Assembly (NCBI GenBank): GCA_024362935.1
Contig: JANCRA010000003.1
Location: 51,125,844 to 51,189,843 of the forward strand
Length of the DNA: 64,000 nucleotides
Direction of reading: 5' to 3'
From: Setophaga petechia
Taxonomy: Eukaryota; Chordata; Aves; Passeriformes; Parulidae
Position numbers and translations under genes: made by a program. The notes beneath the pieces were generated by a model. It worked only from the letters and a program-made list of their open reading frames with translations, was not told where the DNA came from and made no database searches. Of the stretch, positions 13,242-25,553 are shown one piece after another; the stretch's first letter is position 1, and every line of letters begins with the position of its first letter.

Positions 13242-13851
13242 TCTGGGGTTTTGGTTGTTAATTGCTGCCCCGAGATGTGCAGGATGTCTCTGCTTCGGCC
13301 CGCGCAACTGAAGAACGAGTCTGGACTCTTCACTTTTCAGTCTTGAGGTTGTTTATTAATTCTTATCTATAAAATTTTCTTTCTGCCCAGCTGAGGTCTG
13401 CTCAGCAGGGCAGCCACAGGCACTCTGACCATCCCCAGGGCGCTGTTGTCATTTTATACTACAAACTACATATGACATAATTACACTTAATTCCCAATAC
13501 CTATCACCTGTTAACAGTGAACTTCTACTCTAAACCAATCCCAAAGTGCCAGCATCACTGCAGAGAATGAGAAGAAGAAGAAGAAAGGCTGGACACACCC
13601 AGATTCCTCCATCTTGTCCCCATAACCTCCATACCAAACATCCTAAAATCTACATTTTCACCCTGTGATCATTTTGTTATTATACTATTCAAACGTGTGT
13701 GACTTTCATGTTCTCATACAAAATTGGTAACTTGCTCCACGGGTCATAATCAAATCCCTGGGTGTTCTGGGCTGCATGCCAGGGTCTCCGAGCCCCCCGC
13801 CGGGATACTCAGCAACTCTGGACACCCGGAGGGATGCACTGAGTTCCAACA
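13242..13851 (-). mobile_element. Solo LTR, family C (about 610 bp) with target duplication CCAATCT
   Basis: On the minus strand the element starts TGTTGGAACTCAGTGCATCC, has CCCGGCGGGGGGCTCGGAGA, then TTGCGCGGGCCGAAGCAGAG, and ends AATTAACAACCAAAACCCCAG. CCAATCT is present immediately on both sides (13236-13242 and 13852-13858), so the insertion duplicated 6-7 bases, as for K-type endogenous retroviruses. It has unusual CpG content for the region, which suggests it is younger than its surroundings. No internal genes are present. The exact left edge is uncertain by one or two bases. Confidence 0.8.
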
Positions 13852-14026
13852 CCAATCTTCTCTCTTTCTTCAGTTCCTTAGGATGATTGTAAAAATGAGC
13901 AGCCTTGCCAACAAGGAGAAAACACTGCTCAGGGAGCTGCCAGAGCTCATGGAGCCCTTGGAATGCCATGGAAATCTTTCAAGGTGCAGGGAATTTCTGA
14001 TTTTTAGAAAGATGCTAAAGAATAAC

Positions 14027-14429
14027 TGTGATGGTGTTCACAGGGGTCCGAGGATGAGGGAAGAGACGAGGATCTGACTCCATGTTTCAGAAGGCTTGAC
14101 TAATTATTTTATGGTATATATTACATTAAAACTATACTAACAGAATAGAAGAAAGGATTTCATCAGAAGGCTGGTTAAGAATAGAATAGAAAAGAATGAT
14201 AACAAAGGCTTGTGGCTTGGGCTCTCTGTCCGGGCCAGCTGGGCTGTGATTGGCCATTAATTACAAACATCCAACATGGGGCAATCACTGATGCACCTGT
14301 TGCATTCCACAGCAGCAGATAATCATTGCTTACATTTTGTTTCTGAGGCCTCTCAGCTTCTCAGGAGGAAAAATCTTAAGGAAAGGATTTTCCATAAAAG
14401 ATATGTGTGAGAAATGACATGATGACACA
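14027..14429 (-). mobile_element. Solo LTR, family B
   Basis: Read on the minus strand it starts TGTGTCATCATG, passes GCAACAGGTGCATCAGTGAT and GGCCAATCACAGCCCAGCTG, and ends with ACCCCTGTGAACACCATCACA. It has the same 3' half as the copies at 2751, 16434 and 62761. Terminal duplications are not clear. There is no internal coding sequence. Confidence 0.85.
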
Positions 14430-16433
14430 GGTTGAAGTGTGAATGCTTCCATGTAAAAGCCACAAATCTTTACAGGAATAACTCACTTGGGAGGTTTAGA
14501 AGAATGGAGAGCACTAAATTCTCCTTAACACGGACAGACACTGGGATGGGTGAGGATCAGGGAAGGAACTGGCACCAGTGGATGCAGAGGGACCCCAGTC
14601 GGGTTTTTCTGCAGCAGAACCTCAGAACAAAGGGTAGGGTTGGTGAGTTAGAAAACTGATTTCCTGCCATCCAAAGAGGTAATTCTTATCCACAAGATAC
14701 CTAAGGGAAAAAGCCCTGAGGTCTGGGTTAGACTGCACAGAAAAACAGGTCAACATAGACACAAGGAAGAAAAATATTTCTTATGAATATTTATTATTTC
14801 AAAACTATCTACTCTTGGGTTACTCTGATTATAAAGTTCTCTCCTGAATTTCCCTCAGCTTTACAAACATGACGTGAAGGTTCTTGTGAAGTCTAAACTC
14901 AGCTTTAGATGTAAAGACTGAGAATGTACGCCAAAAGGTCAACTTTTTGACTTTGCAAAATTCATTTTCATATCAGTATTTTTCCCCCTTTGAAACATTC
15001 TGTGCAGCAATTTATAAATAACACTCACTAGGCTGGTCTGATGTTACCCAACCTGCATCTGTGGATACAAATATGTTGAATTCATCCTAACAGGAACTGA
15101 CAGTATCAAGCACTTCTGTATAAATTGAAGCTTCAGTAGCTATTTTGAGGAAAGTGTCTGTGGGAAACAAAGAAAAGAAAAACATACTTCTGCTAGAAAC
15201 AGCAAATTCATCAAAATTGAATCCGCTTGGATTAAGAACACTGAACTGGGAACAGCAAATGGATCACTATGAAAAGCACCACATCCCACATTACTCAGCA
15301 CATCCACAAAAATATAAATGTTAACAGCTGTGCCAGTTCAATGCCTGTGCTTATAAACAAAACACTCCTATATAGATTGCTTCCTGAAGATTATTGAAAA
15401 TATCCTTGGGAAAAAAAGCTATATTCAAGTTTTTCCTCTTTCTCTGCCTCAAGAATAACTGTTGTCCCCAAATAGGTTATTTCACTGGGTGGGCCAGAGA
15501 CCAACCCACACACAGAACAGGGTTGCACCAATCGCTGAGTTGGCTTTGTTACTTTATTCCTTATCTTGGGAATTCTGCCTAAAGTCCCTGTGGCCTGTAA
15601 ATTCTGCATTCTTTGTGTCCATTGTCAGTGGCACATCCTTCTCCTCAAGCTTTGTTAAGTTCTCCCTAAGTCTGAGATCACTGATCACATCAAACCCTAA
15701 ACTTTAACAAGAAAACTCTACAGACAAGTAAGTCACCATTCCAACACCTGGACACCATAACCAAGAGGTAAAATTCTTTAATTCAAAAATTCTTCATAGC
15801 AAGTAAAACCTTGGTTTAAAACGACATATTTTGTTGGTTTTGCTCCTCCATTATTCAGAATATGGAACAATTTACTCCCTGCAGAACTGGCCAACACTAA
15901 GAAAGTATCTGTATCAAAGCCTGTGCTGCAGCTGAATTTTAAATCCCAGCCTCCTATCATAACTGCTTTCCATACTTAATGGAGTAACATGATTTTCTAA
16001 TGTTGAAAAAAAAGGCATTATACAGATTGAAAATGCTGCAAGACAGACAGAAGAGTTGCTCTGGACATCCAAGAGCAACATTTAATACTTTGAAGATTCA
16101 CAGAGGTGAGACAAGCATATAACATCCCCCAGCTGAAGAAACATTATCACAGGTGGCAAGAAGAATGCACCACCCTTTATCCTTGTTTTTCCAGAGAATC
16201 CTGGAGGAAAACTGAATACCAAGGAGCCTGGAGACAGGTCAGGCATGCACTGAAAACAGAAGCTGACTTTAGTGGGAACAGGGAGCAGCCACAATTAATG
16301 TGTGACCAGACATCCAGGCCTCCTCAGTGACCTGTTTGATGGAGGCTGTATTTGCTCACAGAAACACATATTTACCCAGGGAAGGCTCCTAAGATATTCA
16401 TCTCCCTGAAACCCACCCAAGTGCTCAGGTCTT
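14430..16433. other. PPFIBP2 intron 1 between two family B LTRs
   Basis: This 2.0-kb stretch has no supported gene. The section at about 15,470-15,600 has a slightly different base composition and may be an old repeat, but no terminus is visible. Confidence 0.4.
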
Positions 16434-16803
16434 TGTGACGGTGTTCACAGGGATGAGGGAAGAGATGAGGATCTGACTCCATGTTTCAGAAGGCTTGGTT
16501 TATTATTTTATGATATATATTACATTAAAACTATACTAAAAAATAGAAGAAAGGGTTTCATCAGAAGGCTAGCTAAGAATAGAAAAGAATGATAACGAAA
16601 GCTTCTGTCTCAGAGAGTCCGAGCCAGCTGACTGTAATTGGCCATTAATTACAAACAAACCAACATGAGACCAATCATGGATCCACCTGTTGCATTCCAC
16701 AGCAGCAGATAATCATTGCTTACATTTTGCTCCCGAGGCTTCCCAGCTTCTCAGGAGAAAAAATCCTAAAAAAAGGATTTTTCATAAAAAGATGTCTGCA
16801 ACA
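16434..16803 (-). mobile_element. Solo LTR, family B
   Basis: This copy lies 2.0 kb from the 14,027 copy, in the same orientation, and closely matches it across the CAACAGGTGGATC, TAATGGCCAATTACAG and CTTCTGATGAAACCC blocks. The 5' end reads TGTTGCAGACATC and the 3' end GTGAACACCGTCACA. There is no internal coding sequence. Confidence 0.85.
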
Positions 16804-17908
16804 GCTCTTTTACCTCACACTCATCTGTGTGCACTGCTACTGTTTTGACTCTGTCACAACAAGTAAAACAAGCAATAATATGACAATAAAAATACCCCAA
16901 ACAACTGTATATCCGAGTACCTAGGGAAAAGATTTTCTAGGCTTAAAAAGAGTTATGAAGTGCTCACTGTGCTGTTTCCACAAAAGGGGACACGTCTGTG
17001 GTACAGGATACAAAAGAGATCCCCAAATTGCCCTGTAAAATATTGCACCTTTTAGTAGCAGCTGTGAGAGGTGTTCTCAAGTTCTCAGCACCCACAGAGC
17101 CCATCATGCAGTGTCTGCCAACCATTTAAAGGGATTTATTCCAAGTTCTATACAAATGTAAAATGAATATGTTTCCATGTCAAATCACCTTAGCAAGGAT
17201 AAGCCAAATCAATGTAAATTTCTCTGTATCTGTTATATACATGATATGAGGGACTAAGAAAGAGATAAGAAAAAGCAAAGCCCCAGTTCCATGCATCAGG
17301 AAGCCTTTTTGAATTTGCAAAACTCTGGAAGTATATGTCATTTCCAGATAGAGACTGATTGCACAGTAAAACTTTCAGGCCTCCCCTTCCAAGTCTCTAA
17401 AGTTTCCATATTCCAGTTCAGTCATTTTGGCTCACAGATTTTGCTAAGACACAGAAAGATTTTGGAAGTTTTGCAAATCCACTGAATGCAAAAGCTGAAC
17501 CTAGGAACAGACCTGTTCATAAACTCAGTGCTCTCCTGGGTTTTATATACATATTTACAGCTGAAGTTCAGGATAATGTTAGCATCATCCATCCCAGAGG
17601 TATATTTAAAGGAAACCTTTTATTTTCTGAATTCCCACTACTTTTAGGGCATGAAAAATCCACAAGTCAAACCATTGTAATGGACACACACAGGATTTCT
17701 CTAGATTCCTTTCCAGATAAGTATTTTGATAAGTATTTAACAACTTGAACATGAACAATGACACAAAAGGATTTGCTGAAAAAATCAAACTCTAGCTAAA
17801 ACTCTACTGCATGTTGCTTCCAGTCCCAAGAACTCTTTCATATGGTTGAAATAAATAGAAATAATCCAAATGCTAGAGTATAACTGTAACCAAAACATAT
17901 TGTTTGAC

Positions 17909-17956
17909 ATTTGACTAAATGTATAACAAAATATATTGTTACACATTTAGTCAAAT
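17909..17956. repeat. Short inverted repeat (21-bp arms)
   Basis: The arm TTTGACTAAATGTATAACAA is followed by the loop AATATA and TTGTTACACATTTAGTCAAA, complementary with one mismatch. The outer A-T pair extends it by one base. It could fold as a hairpin, but it is AT-rich and nothing marks it as a microRNA precursor. Confidence 0.75.
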
Positions 17957-18455
17957 TTTACTGCCTCAGAAATAGACACCTTTGCACTGATAGAGCAGAA
18001 AAATGAAAAAGAATTCTTACATTACTTTAGAGGGCCTGAATGGCATCATAGCAAGGCCTGAAGTCATAAAATGCACTGTCAAAACCAGGAATGACACCTG
18101 GGGGCATGCTGATTGCCAGGCTTTCACACATCCTGCCTTGCTCCAGAGTTAGCAAGGCAAGATGAGTAAAATATTTAATATTAGGACTCAGAGCAGCTTT
18201 TAAGAACTATTTGAAAGTCATACTTCTCATATTTGGTCTGTGAATCCACCTATGGAGTTCCCTGAGGTAATAAATTAATCATGAATTTTAATGCTTGATA
18301 ACAATGCATTTATTTGACCTGTTCATTATTACAGCCACAAAATGAAATTATTTCAGGCTAATGACTTGCAAAGCCCTTTATTCCCTAGCAGCTACCAGCT
18401 GATTTGCCTGCATGAAAAGTTTGTCAGAAATTTCTTGCATTTGGGGCCACTTGCA

Positions 18456-18725
18456 TCAAAACCAAAACAAAATATAAACAAAAGACTGAAGTATTGAAAT
18501 GACCATCTGTTGGATAGCATTATCTTTTGCTTCTATTTCAAGAGAGAAAAGGGAATCAGAATTCACTATCAGTTTCTTCAGTTTATTTAATTTTCCAGAA
18601 AATGGATCAAAGTCTTCTTCCATATCAGTAATTGTGGCATCTTTGTACTCTTCTATTAAATTTGCAAGGAAAATTTCATTTCCTATTATATAAGGGAGAT
18701 TTAGTCCCCTTTGTTTCAGTTGTTT
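18456..18725 (-). pseudogene. Orphan coding-like frame, probable gene relic (unidentified)
   Basis: On the minus strand a frame is open from after the TGA at 18728 to TGA at 18458-18456, 89 codons. Its first 75 or so read like real protein: GLNLPYIIGNEIFLANLIEE, then YKDATITDMEEDFDPFSGKL, then NKLKKLIVNSDSLFSLEIEA and KDNAIQQMVISILQ. Codon choice and the mixed acidic, basic and hydrophobic pattern are unlike the translated intron around it. There is no suitable start, no good acceptor just before and no donor after SILQ. Upstream, DLYYFGINETVLNISTWKF is open in another frame, suggesting a frameshift. I do not recognise the family. It is not liprin sequence. A decayed gene, retrocopy or old transposon protein are all possible; a chance frame cannot be excluded. 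Confidence 0.4.
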
Positions 18726-20312
18726 TCAAACTTCCAAGTGGAAATATTCAAGACGGTTTCATTAATTCCAAAATAATATAGATCCTGTCCATTCCTACTT
18801 GAAAAGAAGAATATGGTCATATTGGCAAACACCAAAATACAGTTCTGTCATGAGGACATTTTTTTCCTCTATCACTGTTTATTGATAAGGGGTAGTTTTG
18901 CTTCAATACTGTGCTGTAAACATGTAACAGTTCTGTTGACTCATTAGTTAAGAAAAGCAAATAAAATTCATTTACAGTGAAATGATATTTATGAACATTC
19001 TGCCTGGTATGGCTCCTTTATCAGTCTCTACAAATTTGGAAGCTCTTCTAAGCACCCAAATCTGGGTTTCCAAAGAAAGTGAGCAGCTGCTACTCCCATT
19101 TGCAATTAGTCCTGGATAATCAGAAGCTTTGATTAAATAAAAACTACAAATGGCTGGCGAATCCCAGCTACATTTTAGAGTTTGAATTGCATTTATAACA
19201 AACTATTTACTCTGAACACAAACTCCTCTCCTCATGCTAAAAAAAAGTAAAAAAGCAGATCTCTAAAATCTGCCTTTTGCCAGTTAAATGAGAACCAGCT
19301 GTGCTTCACAATCTGCAGAGGAAACTGGAGATGCTACCACGTTTCCTAATTAAAATGAAGAAGGCAATCAAGGCAAAACAGATTTGGACCACAATTCTTG
19401 AAACAGTTTTCTAATATTTGCCTCATTTACAATTATTATGAAGTGTTGCCCACACAGGGCATAGTCTTGGTAACTATTGAGGGTTTTTCAGTATTTTTCA
19501 CAACAGAGCAGCACCATGCTCTGCAAAGCAGCCCAGTACAGATCTCCTTCTTACACAAAAGCTTGTTAGAAAAACTTTCTTTTAGTGACAAAAGTTCTAA
19601 TTTGATTTTCTTTTTATACATACAAAGTCTGCCAGACCAGACTTTACAGTTTCAGTTAACATTTCTAATTTGTATGCATTCACCTTTCTAAATTGAAGAC
19701 TGTTTTAATTCAATAAATAGTTAAATAATAATTTTTAATGCCTGTGACTCAAATTTTCAGGTTTAAAATAATCTGTACTAATATTAAAATACTTCATACA
19801 TATGCTTCTATTTTATTTACAGAAGATTACTTCAAGAAAAGAAAATATTGACTTCACTAATTTTGATTTTTATTTTCTTCAGATGTAATGAACACTCTAA
19901 GAAAATAACATATCCTACTTTCATAACTGGTTTGTGCTTGTTTCCTACCTATCCACATAAAATGGGTTATCTCTCCAAGGTGTTTGCTAGAGAGATTTTT
20001 ATTTTTTTGTCTGGAGTGAGACATCAGAATTCTTCTGTTTGGGAGCTGATTGGATTATGTTCATTAGTTTATGATCATCCCAGAAACACACTCATAAATC
20101 TTACTGCAATGCCATTAGAATAAGATGTTCTGATTATGCTTTATTAAAGCAGATGCTACCATCTGCCCTGTAGAGGAATAAAAATATGATTCACTTCATT
20201 CAAGAGATACTTGGCAAATATCTTCCCCTGTCCAAATAAGATTTCTGAAATAAACTTTGGGTTGAAAATAGTGCAAATTGGAAATAAAATTCCTTTTTTT
20301 TAATTTTTGTAG

Positions 20313-20402
20313 GAGAACTACATAGAGAAGAAAGGAGGCAGCCCCAGCAAAGTCACCTCTGAATGCAGAGACCAACCAGACTTGTTTTCAGAAGAGGATA
20401 AG
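20313..20402 (+). other. Exon-like segment, 90 nt, unidentified
   Basis: A pyrimidine tract ending TTAATTTTTGTAG precedes 90 bases open in frame, followed by GATAAG|GTAAAA. The frame would encode ENYIEKKGGSPSKVTSECRD then QPDLFSEEDK, a polar peptide. It lies antisense to PPFIBP2 in its intron 1. I know no gene here in other vertebrates, so it may be a lncRNA exon or chance. Confidence 0.3.
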
Positions 20403-23400
20403 GTAAAACAGGAGTTCCCATACTCTAAGTGATGGAAATCCAGATTAAAATGCAACAGCTTAGATTTATCTTCACTAATGACTTTAACTGGCACACAATC
20501 TGTTGATCTTAAAGACTATGAAGACCTAAGCAGCAAGTGAGTCATGCCCTATGAATATTCATACACTTTCTGTTGCTCTAATGGAAACACTCACAGTCAG
20601 CATTGGATAAGCAAGACTTGGAGCAGAGGCATCCTTTGGACCTGTCTTTTTCTTGACTTTGAGTATTCAGGCTGATTTCAGCCCTCCAAACCAATGCAAG
20701 GTTTCATGGAAGGAGAATCAGCTGATCTGTTTTTTCCAAATTCACATCTGCTTCAGGAAACCACCATCAATTTATCACCATTTCCTTGGGTGATATGCCA
20801 ATGGCTTCTCATGCAATCACCAGTTCATACTTGCAACTTTTTGGAAGTCAGATCCATTTTTTACTATTTCTTGAATTACACTGTCTGGTCACATCAGGTT
20901 TCTTATCTTTACCCCTCTATATTTTACTCTATTTTAGCCTGTATTCAATCCTCAACTTTTATCTTCAGTTACTTCAGATTTAACCTGGAAAATTTGACTA
21001 AACAGAGAAACACTGAATGTATTTTATATTTTACATACACAGAGTGTAGAAAACCACTAATGGTTCCTCATTTGTTTGTTGATGATCTGACAGAGAAATA
21101 AAGCCCCGTTTTAGGCATTTGAAGATACCACACTTTCCTTTTTGATCTGTATGAAAATACACAGCTCTTTCCCCTCAGCAGGTTTCAGTCACAGGTTTTG
21201 CAGATATACTAGTGAACCACAAAATAGTAATAGAATCTTGCTGCACAGGTTATCAAATTAGAGTTAAAAATCCAGGTTGTGCTTAAAATCCTCTAAACCA
21301 CTACACTGGAACTTGGCAGGTGCACATTATAAACACAAATTGACCTAGACTGGCAACAGTGCCACCAGGATTTACTTTTTATGTTTGCTTCAGAAAGAAA
21401 TTCTCTTTGTAATTTAACTGCTTTGTTCTCTGCATCAATGAATTACCAGATAAGAGCAAAGTGCTATTGAGAAATGGTTTTATAGAAAATAAACACGTGA
21501 AGATGGAAACAAAAAGGTAACTGTAACTTTACAAGGTCAGAGAGACTTGAAATTAAAATGTCACACTAAAACATACAGGCAGAGGCATCTAGCTACAAGA
21601 AAAAAGCACCTTTATTTTGTTGCTTAATGTGCCTCTATGTAAAAGAACTAAAATGTTGTAAAGGTGGAAGAAAGAAGAAGGGAAGAAATTCAACCTGCCA
21701 CAGGTTATCAAAGACATCATCTCAGAGCTGGTGCCTAGACAAAGGTGGGGAACAGACTGAGCAAAGGGGGACTCTCAGTCTCTTCAGCTTCAAAGCAACA
21801 GGTGAGTTGATAGCACTGAACAGACAAAAGCAAACTGGGGATAATTTAAAGAACTTAATTTACTGCTCAGTCTTTCCAATTCTCAGGGTATTGACTGAAG
21901 CAAAGTTATTTCATAGATATCTACAGAACTCTGGTAACTGATCAAGTGTCCCTCCAGGGACATCCACTGCTGCTAAACCCTCTTGAGTAGCTTTAGGAGA
22001 TTTTCAAGGTTTACCTAGAGAGAGTGAAGTGATCTCTGGGAATGGGGTGGCAAACAGGAACAAGAAACATCTCCAGAGACTGGAGTGATGCAACTTCACT
22101 GATTGAAAAGTGACTTCTGACAGTCCTAATCTACTGCCCTAAACAATGTCATTTTCTGCTGCTTTGCTATTTCCACACTTGGATTCCTTGGGTATTTCTG
22201 GAAAACAGAAAAGCCTTTCTTTGTACAGCACATTCAATGATTTTCTACCTACGCTGAGCAATCATTATCATAAAACACATTTCCTTATTTATCATTCCCT
22301 GCTTTGACAAACTAAATCATCACGTTTTAGACTTCTAAAGCAAGGAGGAGGTTTCCTCCTATTGCTGTAAATATCTTTTCTGGAGAAGGGAGCAGGAGGA
22401 AGGTGGATCTTTTTGCTAATAAGCAGAGCCCTATTGAGGCTTTGCTTTACCTGTGTGAACACAGTCCTTTGCTAATCTTACCAGGTCAAGGCTGCCTGAG
22501 CTCAAACAAATCCTTAGCTGCAGGGAAAACCAACTGAGTTTCTGGTCTGCCTCTGAGTAGCCTCATAAGAGTGAAAGCAGTGTCTGGGGATGAGTGCCTT
22601 GTAGGGATTTGTGGGAGTTTGTTTGTTTTGAGGAGAGAGACCAGAAAGAGGAAAAGAGGAAACAAATGAGGGCTGGAAGCAGAGCTGCACATGGAATAAC
22701 AAAGATGAGGCTCAGTGTCTCTTGTTCTGTTTTCATTTTCTCCTTTTTTGCACTCACAGGACATTGTCTCTCTGCCTTTCCTGTTTGCTGACACAATCAG
22801 TGTGTTGAGGAAGGTGATTATTGAGGTCTCCATCCTACTCTTGTCCATCTGCCCTCCTCCCATGCTCCATTCCAACTCTCTCTGCCACATGGAGCCACAT
22901 TTTGCTGCCTCAGAGCCCACATGGTCTGTCTGGAGAAGCCCTGACCCAGGGTAACAAGCATGACGGGAAAATGGGAGAATGGATTCCAGAGCCCAGAGAG
23001 CACTTCTGTGCTCTGTGCCTACACCCAAACATCCTCCCTTTGCTGGACACACAAACACCCCTGATCCCTTTCCCACACTGCTGATACCACAGGAAGAAAG
23101 ATGAAGTGAGATCAGATACAGGAGGAGTGAGGGGAAGATAACTCTTATTATCTCACCTTTACCTATTCCTTCCCTACCTCCTTCCTGTGTTCCCTGTTTA
23201 TCTGCATGGGGATAGGGCTGCTGGAGTGAAACAGGGATGGCAGCAGCACAAAGTGCCCTCTGCACCATCCCTCTAATCCCTCTGCTTCCTGGGACAGGAG
23301 ATGAAAGCAGCCAGGGAAGCTGGAATAAGGGAACAACACTCCCAGCCCAATTCCTACCACGTTCCAGCCACACAGATCAACCCACTTTCTGCCCCCTTCC

Positions 23401-24839
23401 TTTAATTTGGGCTTCCCATAGGGCAGAGTCCCAGATGGGTGACAGATAAGCTGCCATATGTTTTGTCAGGACATTTGATTACTACCCAGCTCAGGTAAAT
23501 AAAGCATTTAAGCTTTCAAAAGCAATGCTGACATTAGTTCAGAAGAGTTACAGGCAAGTCATGTGTCTCTACAACAGAAAAAAACTTCAGCAGTCAGTGG
23601 TGAGACCAGTCTTGAGTTATCTCTCAGCTTGAGTCTTGTTACTGGGGACTTGAAATTACAAGGACATTATAAATTATTTTATACATTATAAATGTATATT
23701 ATTACATTTTTACATTATGAATTATATTATTATTACATTTTTTCCCTCATATTCTGATACCAAGCTATACCTGTCCTCAAGATAAAGCTGGGTTTTTTGG
23801 AGTTCTACCTCTCTTTAACTTACAGTGGGTTTCCTTCAGGTTCAAGAGGCCTTTACAATTGTTCTCAACTGGAGTCACAAGCAAGTAGATGGATAACCCA
23901 TATTTAAAAAACAACAACCCCTATTTGCTTATGGCTGTCCCAGTCTGACCTTGCACTTTCCTGGTATATCGAGTTTTATTCAGAGTATTCCTCCATTAGA
24001 AAGATGGAGAGAAACTTAAAGATTCATTGGTTTGAAAAGTCATACAGCAGACGCAAGTAAAAATCAGGAACACAGTCAAAGTCAATAAATAAAATGGAAA
24101 GCTAGAATTCTGCTTTCTTTGCCCTCCCACCTGCTCTTTCCACGTTTCCACAGAAGTTTCAGAATGAAGTCTTTTATGCATTTGTTCATATATTTCTTTT
24201 ATAAAAAAATCCAACAAAATGACCCCAGAGAAGCATACCTCAGTGAATCCCCTCCTTCCACAACCTTAAAATTAAAAACCTGAAATTGCAAACGACCTTT
24301 TTTGGCCGTGGAAATACAAAGTGTGGTACACGCAAATCTTCAAAAGCAGGCATTGCACTACACCCACGCACAGTCAGACCTGCCAAAATGATCCTCAGCA
24401 TCTTCTGCTGCCCCACGCAAAGCTGAGCAGAGGACGATGCACGAAGGAGGGTGGCTCCTTATCCTTCTTGCAATTGTTAGGAGGAGGTGTTATCGGAGCA
24501 GCGCGAACCCCGAGCGCTAACCCATGGGACTGGGGATCGCTTGACATCCCCTTACCTTCCTTATCTCCGCGCTGCTCGAACAGCCAGCTTCATCTTCCAG
24601 CTACTTTGTCCTGAATACCCTCTAAACAACCTCTTTTTCGCCGCTTTTTTATAGTTAATTGTCGAAGCCTGGGGAGGGGAGGAAGGGGGGGTTCCCACCT
24701 TAGAGAGCTCGGCTGCAGCTGGGTGTCATCACGTCACTGACAGCACCCGCTGAACCCCCTGCCCTATGCCAACAAAGCCCTTTATTTACCGACCTGCCAG
24801 TCCAACTGGAGTTTGGGAGAATCAATATTTACCTTGCAG

Positions 24840-25340
24840 GAGCCGCGTCTGTTTAAAAGCCCCGCTGCTTTTGGATGAGATGAGATGGAGCGGGGAGAGC
24901 AACAGGAGCGGCTGCAGCGCCGAGAGCGGCTCCGCTCGGACACCCTGGGCCCGCTGACCTGGTCCTGCTCCTGCTCCTGATTCTGATCCTGGTCCTCTTC
25001 CGGATCGTGCCCGGCGGTGCCTCCGCAGCGCCAGGACAGGCGGGATACTCGGGATACCCGGGACCGCTCTCCGCCGCCTCCCGCACCGAGCGCTCGGGCC
25101 GCCGCAGCCGGGCCCTCTCGGGCAGCCGAATCCCTTTAAAGTCCCGATCCCTTTCCAGTCCCGACCCCGTTCCCGGTGCCAGCCCCGGCTCGGCCGCGCT
25201 CGGGGCCGCCCCCGAGTGACGGCGCCCGGCGCTGCGGCCCCCCCGCGCGGGCAGGTGCTCCAGGGAATTCCTGCGCTCCGGGAATTCTCTGCACCGCGTT
25301 TCTCCCCCGCTTCGCTATTGCTGGAATCGAAAGCATGTTG
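24840..25340 (-). promoter_or_regulatory. PPFIBP2: CpG island, probable PPFIBP2 promoter and 5' UTR exon
   Basis: This is the only strongly CpG-rich stretch in the window, with many CG dinucleotides between 24,880 and 25,320 against near absence elsewhere. On the minus strand a candidate donor CAAG|GTAAAT (GT at 24832-24831) could end a noncoding exon 1 joining the exon at 6647. A second donor, AAG|GTAAGG, is at 24555-24554. On the plus strand TTG|GTGAGT occurs near 25,388, so bidirectional transcription is possible. A CRE-like TCACGTCA is at 24729-24736. The 219-codon open frame across the island is stop-poor because of base composition and does not look like a protein. The assignment to PPFIBP2 is an inference from position and strand. 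Confidence 0.55.
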
Positions 25341-25553
25341 TTTCATGATGATTTTTCTTCTTCTTCTTCGTTTTTTTTTTTTTTTTTGGTGAGTTTTCTT
25401 GCGCCTCCGGGGGGTTTTCCAGGTTAACACATCGTGGTATTGACTGTGGAAAACACCAGCTCTACTTAAAGCACTTCTCACCGGCTTTAATTCTCTTTGT
25501 GAAATAACAGCATAGGTGGTTTATAGTATTATAGCTACTTCATATCGGCCCCC

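Larger units (their letters stand above)
16804..24830. other. PPFIBP2 intron 1, right part
   Basis: It holds the inverted repeat at 17.9 kb, the orphan frame at 18.5 kb and the exon-like segment at 20.3 kb. A stop-poor, more GC-rich patch at about 22,480-23,450 is open in several frames on both strands. The rest is unique AT-rich sequence. Confidence 0.5.

Noticed and set aside
24822..25481. 219-codon minus-strand frame across the CpG island
   Set aside because: Arg, Pro, Gly and Ala richness and opposite-strand openness reflect CpG composition. No conserved domain is visible.
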